A stretch of 64,000 nt of DNA from Liolophura sinensis (taxonomy: Eukaryota; Mollusca; Polyplacophora; Chitonida; Chitonidae). Location: contig NC_088301.1 of the NCBI RefSeq assembly GCF_032854445.1, positions 42,031,116 to 42,095,115 of the forward strand, written 5' to 3'. Numbering within the stretch: the stretch's first letter is position 1; each line of letters begins with the position of its first letter. Shown here piece by piece: positions 58,301 to 64,000 of the stretch. Position numbers and translations under genes: made by a program. The notes below the pieces were generated by a model that was given only the letters and a program-made list of their open reading frames with translations, ran no database searches and was not told where the DNA came from.

Positions 58301-61300
58301 ATCTAAACCAGCGTCAAGTAGATCGGAGTCTTTAACATGCATGTAGCTTAAATCTGGTGTATATACTAAGATGCTTTTTCACTAACTGCAACTGTAACAT
58401 CCATTAAAAAAGAAATGTTACTCATAAAATGCCTTTTCGTACTATCTGATCACATAAGCCAACTTACTGACAGAAGGGTGTTAAAGCTGTCTTCAGGAAG
58501 AACAACATCAAGTAATATGAAGGGGTGTGGTGAGCATTCATAGTACACTTGTAAAGGTAGGACAGCAGGCGTGTTCCCTGAGAAAAATAGACAATACCAA
58601 CTATGCAACAAACAAAAGGCTGAGAGCAATACACCAGACACTCTTCTAAAATCTGAAGCAAAAAGATTATATGCTGACCATTTATTTTTGTCAGAATCAA
58701 GGGCTTACCACAAAAAAGTTACCAATGAAAAATATCATCATTTTCTACCCCTACAAAGCAATGCTTAGAATGTTGGTATAGCAAGATGAAGATGATGTTC
58801 CCCACAGTGAAAAATATTTCTTGTTAGTAGCTACCTAATCAATATAACAAGTAAATGTCCCCCATGTACACTGTATCTGTAAGATTTTTAGTAATGATAT
58901 GCACTGCTAGATAAATCACAACTTCAATGACTTTATTTCTTCAATCTACATTAAATCTGGTCTTTTTCTTTAGGGCAAGGACAATTATCAGAGACAGCAC
59001 ACAGACTCACATAACACAAAGTTGAAATTCTCAGCAGTACCTGTTTTCATTCAGGGACTCACCTTGCATCTTTTCATTTATTTATTTACTTGATTGATAT
59101 TTTACACCATATGGTGCTCAAGAATATTTCACTGATACAATCATGGCATTATGGTGGGAGGAAAGCAGGCAGAGCCCAGGGGAAAACAACAACCATCTGC
59201 AGGTTACATGCACTTTCTCATGTACAACCGGAAGCCAGCAAGAGCTGGACTTGAACTCACTACGACTGCAATGGTGAGAGGCTCCTGAGTCAGTGTGTTA
59301 CTCTGTCATGTTAAACACTCAGGCATGGGAGCTTCCTTTTGATCTTGCTGAGTACATCATTAATGTCAACAAATGTTAATCAGACACACTTACATAAGGA
59401 CACTGTTGACCACTCTGTGCTTTCGAGACAATAGCTTCACATTCTTCACATACAGTGAATACAAATCTGTAAAATTTAAAACACATTTAAAAATAAACAG
59501 TCACTTTTCCTGTATGTATATCCCATACTAGATTACCAATGTTTGCTGACAACTGAGCCCTGTACACATGACGCGATACAGAAAAAATGATTCTCAGAGG
59601 GTATCAATAAAAATGCACGATTCCCATGGAGACAGCTATATTAAGACAATTTTTTTTATGACAATTTAAAATATGCAAATTCTGAATCTTCCGAAGGATA
59701 GATCAAGTCACCTGCTTTCGTTTTTTACTGTGTTGTGTTGAACTGATTTGATTTCCTCCCAAGTAACACTTAAAGTACAAAGAACCCAAAGACTAACTGA
59801 CAAAATTGCAGCACTCGTTATGTTCAAGTGCATGTTAGTTTAACACACCTCTGATGTATTTGGCTATGGTTACCAACGCGGGCTCCACTTTGTAGAAGGA
59901 CAGTATTTCACATGGCCCTAATTACTATTGCATCCTCTAGACCTTTCATACAGTTCTTCACTTTATATACATGCAGGAAATAGTTACTGTCAGAAAGTGA
60001 TATTCACCAGAACTTACAAACATTGTTTAGCAATTTCACCTAGAAATCATTCCTCTATCTCTCAAGACCAAAGCAGACTGTCGGCTCACCATTCCTCACC
60101 TGATTTGTCTCATTAACTTGCGGCACTGGAACTTGATCTTGAACAGAGATGTGTCTGGTGAGAGAGAGAGGATGGCTGCCCAGTACAGCTGTAGATATGT
60201 GTGGACACCCTTGACAAATGCCTGGTACACCAGTCCTTTCTGGTAGAAAGAGTCCACCACAGGAGGCCGGGAAAAGGTTATCAGCTTGCGGCACTGGCTC
60301 CCACATTCCAGTAAATCAGAACAGAAATCCTGCATGGACTCTGGGGTGAACCCTATCATACAAAGCCCTTCCTTCATAACAAACTCATCTCTCACCTGGA
60401 AAAGAAATTTAAATCTTAAATCGCCATAATGCTATATGTCAAATGTGTGCATGAATATCTAGTTGTTAGCATACATGTAATTCGAAAAAAAAGAAACTTG
60501 TCATAAAAGACTTTCCCTATTCTGTAGAAATGGTAAACATGGAATCTTGGTAGTTGGAAACCTTAAAAGACCAGTCGGCGCCCTGTTCTTCTTCCTTTCT
60601 TTTATGCAAGGAAAAATCTGGAGTACACTGACCAGTGACAAGACCGACACTGTGCTAAGAACAAGGAAGTTACCTCACACACCACATAACTTTTATCATT
60701 TACATCGCTTTTGAATTTAATAATATATAAAATCTGCATACAGAAAAAAAGGGAAAAACCTTACGTTGGTATGACATCATCTCAAAATTCATTACATTTT
60801 TTATAAAAAATGTTTGTGTACGTATAAAAAAAATTTTATGCCTCTTCGATATTCTATCAAATGTGACACTTTTCAGTGGTCCTTGCCACTGCTGGTTTTA
60901 ACTGTTCAACTGTAGATATTCAAGCCACAACAGAGCTTTTCATTTCAATGTAGCTGTTTACACTCTAGTTTACATCACTCTCTATGAGCAACAAAAACCT
61001 ACTTCACTGGATACAGGGTGTTTTTTTCTCGCCACTTCCTGTCAGTGAACTTCTCATCCTCAAACAAACCTTTCAAATGCATACAGATTAAAAAATTTTC
61101 TTAAATAATTGATCAGACATAAAGTTCTGCTGTTGGGATTGGCATCCTACCTGATCGAACTGGAAAGAATTTGATGTGATGCCCATCAGCAGGTTAATCA
61201 CATCCTGTACCAGTTGTCGCTGGGAAATTTCCATTCTAGTGCTCATACAGGGCTCCTCCAAAAGCAGGATTATTCTCTGCCAAATGTCATACACCTCAGA

Positions 61301-63570
61301 TACAGCCTTAGGCCCTAATTGTGTCAGGTAAGGTCTCTCTAAAGGTCCACGATTCCTGGAAAATACATAATTATCAACCGAGTGTGTGTGCATAATATCT
61401 GAGACACACAGCTGGACTTGAATAAACACGTTGTGTTAGACGAGTCACAAAACAGAACCTAGGTCCCTTTCAAAAGAATATGTATTATGCTACATGTATA
61501 TAAGTGTGCCTGAAAATACCAACACATACGGGGAAATGCCACAGTACTGGTATGTAACATTTGTGATTCCTTGAAAGACACCCCAGAATCCAAATAAGTG
61601 TATAGACTTGATTTTATCATTTGGGAGATGTTTAAGTTGCAGACTCTGACCTAAATAGGAGGTCAATAGTCACAACCCTCAAAATTCTAATTAAGTGTGA
61701 TGCACCCACCCAGGAAACAATGTACGCATTGTGACTGAAATAGGTCAATTAGTATCAAAAATATTTTGTTGAGAGGATCTGAGAAAATAAAATGGAATGA
61801 TCCTTACCATCCCAAGTTTTCCCATGTAAAGAGTGGAGATGAGACATGTTGCAGGGCCAGGTCCCAAACACTCATGTCCAAGGATTCAGTACCTGAGCTC
61901 TGCTCTGATGGCACCGATAACGTCGAGTTTGACAAGTAGCCATCGTCTTCTGATATCTACAAGATAAACAAATATGCAACCTGCGAAATACCATGGTTAG
62001 TTTACTCATATAAGCAATTCCTCACAAAACAACTTTTTACTCAGATGATCATGTTGTGTGTCATTTACAGCCTTAATGTACTGCAAAATTTAAGGAAATA
62101 AAAAATCTGAAGATAAATCAAAGCTGATTAGATCAAAGGAATAGTTTTCACTATGTTTTATCACTTTTGCCAAACATTAAGACAGACTACAAGCTACTGG
62201 TAGCCTTTTTTACCGCTGTGATAATCTAGTAACGACCATAATTATATGTGTGATCAGAACTTTTGCCCATTCACAGACATGCAATACACATGTGAACTGC
62301 TGTTGTCTATTGTCTGCTCCATGAAACTTACATCGATGACATCTGAATTTCGCAATTTGAGCGCAATTTTTCTGTCAGAAGAAAAGAAAAAATAAATAAA
62401 CATTATCATACATCTATTTTTATAACCTTCAAAGTAATGAAGTATGAATCTTCAAATCATTACGGTATCAAGGCTTCCCAGTTTAACTAACCTCCTAATG
62501 TGGAAATCCCCAAACAGCCCTGTTAAGAATGCTTCTATTAATCAAAAAATTCAAAAACACGCTTGTACGAGTACCTTCCTTAATATATTGTTTCAAGGAA
62601 TGAAAACAACTTGACGACTATTAAAAGCATCATTTCAATATCTAATTTCAAGTTTACCTGAATAATTACCTTGCATTACAGTAAACTCCACTTAGGTGTC
62701 ACATACTAAATGTTTTCGAGCATGATGTTTTTATCTTCACACCTTATCTTTTCATTCTTTCCTCAAGGTTTATATTTTTTTGTGTGTGTCCACAAATTTG
62801 TGAATATTCTTTCATTTAAGATAAATCAACTGGGCATATAACAAATAAAATAACAATAACAGCTCACCCATTCTTTCTGTCCTCATCATGGTCTGCAAAC
62901 AAAGAGTCATCACCATCATCCACAGAACCCTATGACAAATTAAAACACAACTTTAATTCTATCCCATAATAAAACTGTTGGAAAAAATCTTCCTGTAAGA
63001 CAAAAGTAAATAAGCAATATACTGTAAATATATTGTAATATATAATGTAAAGGGAGTCTTAAAATTGTTTTTCATTACATATATACATTTTGGTGCTGTC
63101 ACAGAAGTGGTGTGTTCCTTCTTTTCACCTGGAGTACAAAGCAGAACTCTGTGTGAACTTAATCAAAATATGTGCATGTGGCTAAAAACTGATGATACAG
63201 CCATTCCCAATGCTTGCTATTTTGGTCACATTACCTGCACACTGAAGAACCCTGTCTCTGAGAGGCCTGGAGGTAATTCACACACCTGTAATTATATTGT
63301 GACATCAAAATTAATTCCTCCTGTGCTAGATGTACACATGTAATGGAGTGTTAAAATATATCCCATCTAACCCAGACTATCACAACTAACATATAAGATT
63401 CATACATAACGCTGTCAAAGAATTTCAAGCCGCTAGAATATAATAATGCTTCACATATACATGTACATGTATTAAGTAAGACATGAGTGAAGTGTAAGTT
63501 CAGGTAATCTTTAACACTCACCTGACTGAAACTTGTATCAGGTACCAAGGCTCCATCTTCAAACAGGCTT
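43344..63570 (-). CDS. TUBGCP6: Gamma-tubulin complex component 6 (GCP6), 3' 25 exons, 5' partial
   Basis: GCP6 is a gamma-tubulin ring complex subunit that organises microtubule nucleation. Exons in gene order: 63570-63522, 62929-62868, 62371-62332, 61956-61808, 61355-61151, 60395-60100, 59466-59394, 58577-58468, 57794-57706, 57156-57017, 56596-56454, 56084-55993, 55749-55661, 55287-55172, 53913-53763, 52761-51585, 51277-51200, 49762-49606, 48990-48849, 48673-48523, 48002-47971, 47177-47045, 45439-45282, 43917-43718 and 43435-43344. All junction phases fit except between 47045 and 45439, where an exon of about 25 residues is missing. They give about 1,375 residues; human GCP6 has about 1,819. 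The N-terminal GRIP1 part includes LERPYLTQLGPKAVSEVYDIW and FIQDWIYHGVCRDYHGEF. A coiled, charged segment follows (HRERKALWKVQRGRL, diagnostic for GCP6), then the insert exon, then GRIP2 (VTWPLNIVI; VMQHFVMLIQGYIANQVIHVTW; LRLNFNNYFSNI end). The promoter is beyond 64000. Confidence 0.95.
44640..45015. repeat. Repeat R4, copy 2 (TUBGCP6 intron)
   Basis: Same orientation as copy 1, at about 80-85% identity by eye. It carries about 90 extra bases near 44865-44960 that copy 1 lacks. No coding frame. Confidence 0.85.
51664..52134 (-). other. TUBGCP6: GCP6 insert: 22-23-residue tandem repeats (protein level)
   Basis: Within the large exon, units begin P-x-[LI]-[KR] (PHIRK, PRLKR, PKLKR, PNIRL, PHLKR, RIDYF). 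Most end near [KV/S]ES, at spacings 22, 43 (two units), 23, 23 and 23. The last unit has NIHGHAADSS and an internal one FGHVSQLS. Human GCP6 carries nine 27-residue repeats with HGH-S motifs in the same insert, so these look like diverged counterparts (inference). Confidence 0.7.
52483..52707 (-). other. TUBGCP6: GCP6 insert: three 25-residue LPxW repeats (protein level)
   Basis: ELPAWAEKG, GLPNWARRG and DLPSWVLHR occur with their Trp residues exactly 25 apart (22, 47 and 72 from the Met at 52758). They are separated by acidic spacers. Such regular short linear motifs suggest a repeated docking site; no known domain is recognised. Confidence 0.75.
53051..53275. repeat. Interspersed repeat R2, copy 2 (TUBGCP6 intron)
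   Basis: Same orientation as 16370-16570, sharing 'cgccaaag..gctgc', 'catccaatcacattacactg', 'acaccaggctaaccagtc' and a box-B-like 'cctgggtttgatccgg'. It has about 60 extra bases in the middle. Confidence 0.8.
54500..54634 (+). repeat. SINE 3' half (TUBGCP6 intron)
   Basis: From 'ctgccagcaacctgtagatg' to 'taaaacaccaatcaaataaa'; the tRNA-like head is absent. It is antisense to the gene. Confidence 0.88.
57418..57594 (+). repeat. Diverged SINE (TUBGCP6 intron)
   Basis: The box-B part 'ctgtgagttcaagtctagct' and the tail 'gagtacagtgtagaacacca' are recognisable, with deletions between them. Confidence 0.82.
59076..59310 (-). repeat. SINE (TUBGCP6 intron)
   Basis: Reversed: tttatttatttacttgattg, 'cattatggtgggaggaaagc', 'gctggacttgaactcac' and 'ggtgagaggctcctgag'. 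Nearly full length, in the gene's sense orientation. Confidence 0.9.
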
Positions 63571-64000
63571 CTGAGAAGACAGAAACAGTGTCATCCATGA
63601 TTAAGGCAACCATAGCATTCATGAAATAGAGAATATAGGTTTCTTTATAAACAGGTTTCAAGGCTATCATTCAAAAGTTCGGGATATTTGTGTGAATGTG
63701 TGAATTAACTGACCAATCTCAGACTTTCGACTTTCGAAAAAATACGCACACACAAAAAAAATACCTTTCTGATAATGATTTTAAAACACCTAAGACTTGA
63801 AAAACACCTAGATAACACTTTCATAACAGGAAGAAAGAATGTGGTGTTTTGTATCTATTTCACCATACATTCCTTTACATCAAGGTCTTCAGTCAACATT
63901 ATCAAAACTAAAGCCAGTTTTATAATGCCAGAATTACGGTTTGTGTTTACAGTTTTTCATACCTTTAAAACAATAATGCTTTAGTGTGTGCAATCTGACA
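63571..64000 (-). other. TUBGCP6: TUBGCP6 intron reaching the window edge
   Basis: No further exon is recognisable. The first visible exon needs a preceding exon ending in phase 2, which must lie beyond 64000. Confidence 0.6.

Overview
The window is nuclear DNA from an invertebrate animal. Coding sequence sits in many short exons with GT..AG introns, UTRs are AT-rich, and the intergenic DNA is full of tRNA-derived SINEs. The commonest SINE has a 3' end reading like 'gagtacggcgtaaaacaccaatc' followed by (AAAT)n, which I associate with molluscs and other lophotrochozoans. The species cannot be named from the sequence. I find no bacterial or viral genes.

Layout. (1) 1-8853, plus strand: the 3' part of a STRIP1/2 gene (STRIPAK scaffold), whose 5' exons lie left of the window. 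(2) 11779-15785, minus strand: a complete three-exon BTB/BACK, AT-hook, nine-finger C2H2 protein of about 963 residues. (3) 17387-19092, plus strand: SMKR1, a small lysine-rich protein whose start codon closes exon 1. A perfect RFX X-box-like repeat and a CACGTG palindrome lie just upstream. (4) 19093-32184: a 13-kb gene-poor stretch with microsatellites, SINE remnants, a 200-N gap and a local direct duplication. (5) 32185-40068, plus strand: cytosolic seryl-tRNA synthetase in 11 exons, with a one-base deletion in exon 7. A foldback element, clustered SINEs and a ~90-bp tandem repeat occupy its introns. (6) 43344 to beyond 63570, minus strand: TUBGCP6, convergent with SARS1. I resolved 25 exons; one short exon was not found and the 5' end lies outside the window.

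How the genes relate. The proteins act in different processes: STRIPAK signalling, transcription, possibly cilia, translation and gamma-tubulin ring complex assembly. There is no operon-like logic. Gene order is the most informative signal. From memory, STRIP2 and SMKR1 are neighbours on human 7q32, and STRIP1 and SARS1 share human 1p13.3. The STRIP-SMKR1-SARS1 order here may therefore be an old bilaterian linkage.

No wholly new system is evident. The best leads are the linkage, the X-box at SMKR1, two tandem-repeat blocks in the TUBGCP6 central exon, the symmetric two-finger exon in the BTB gene, and the SARS1 frameshift.
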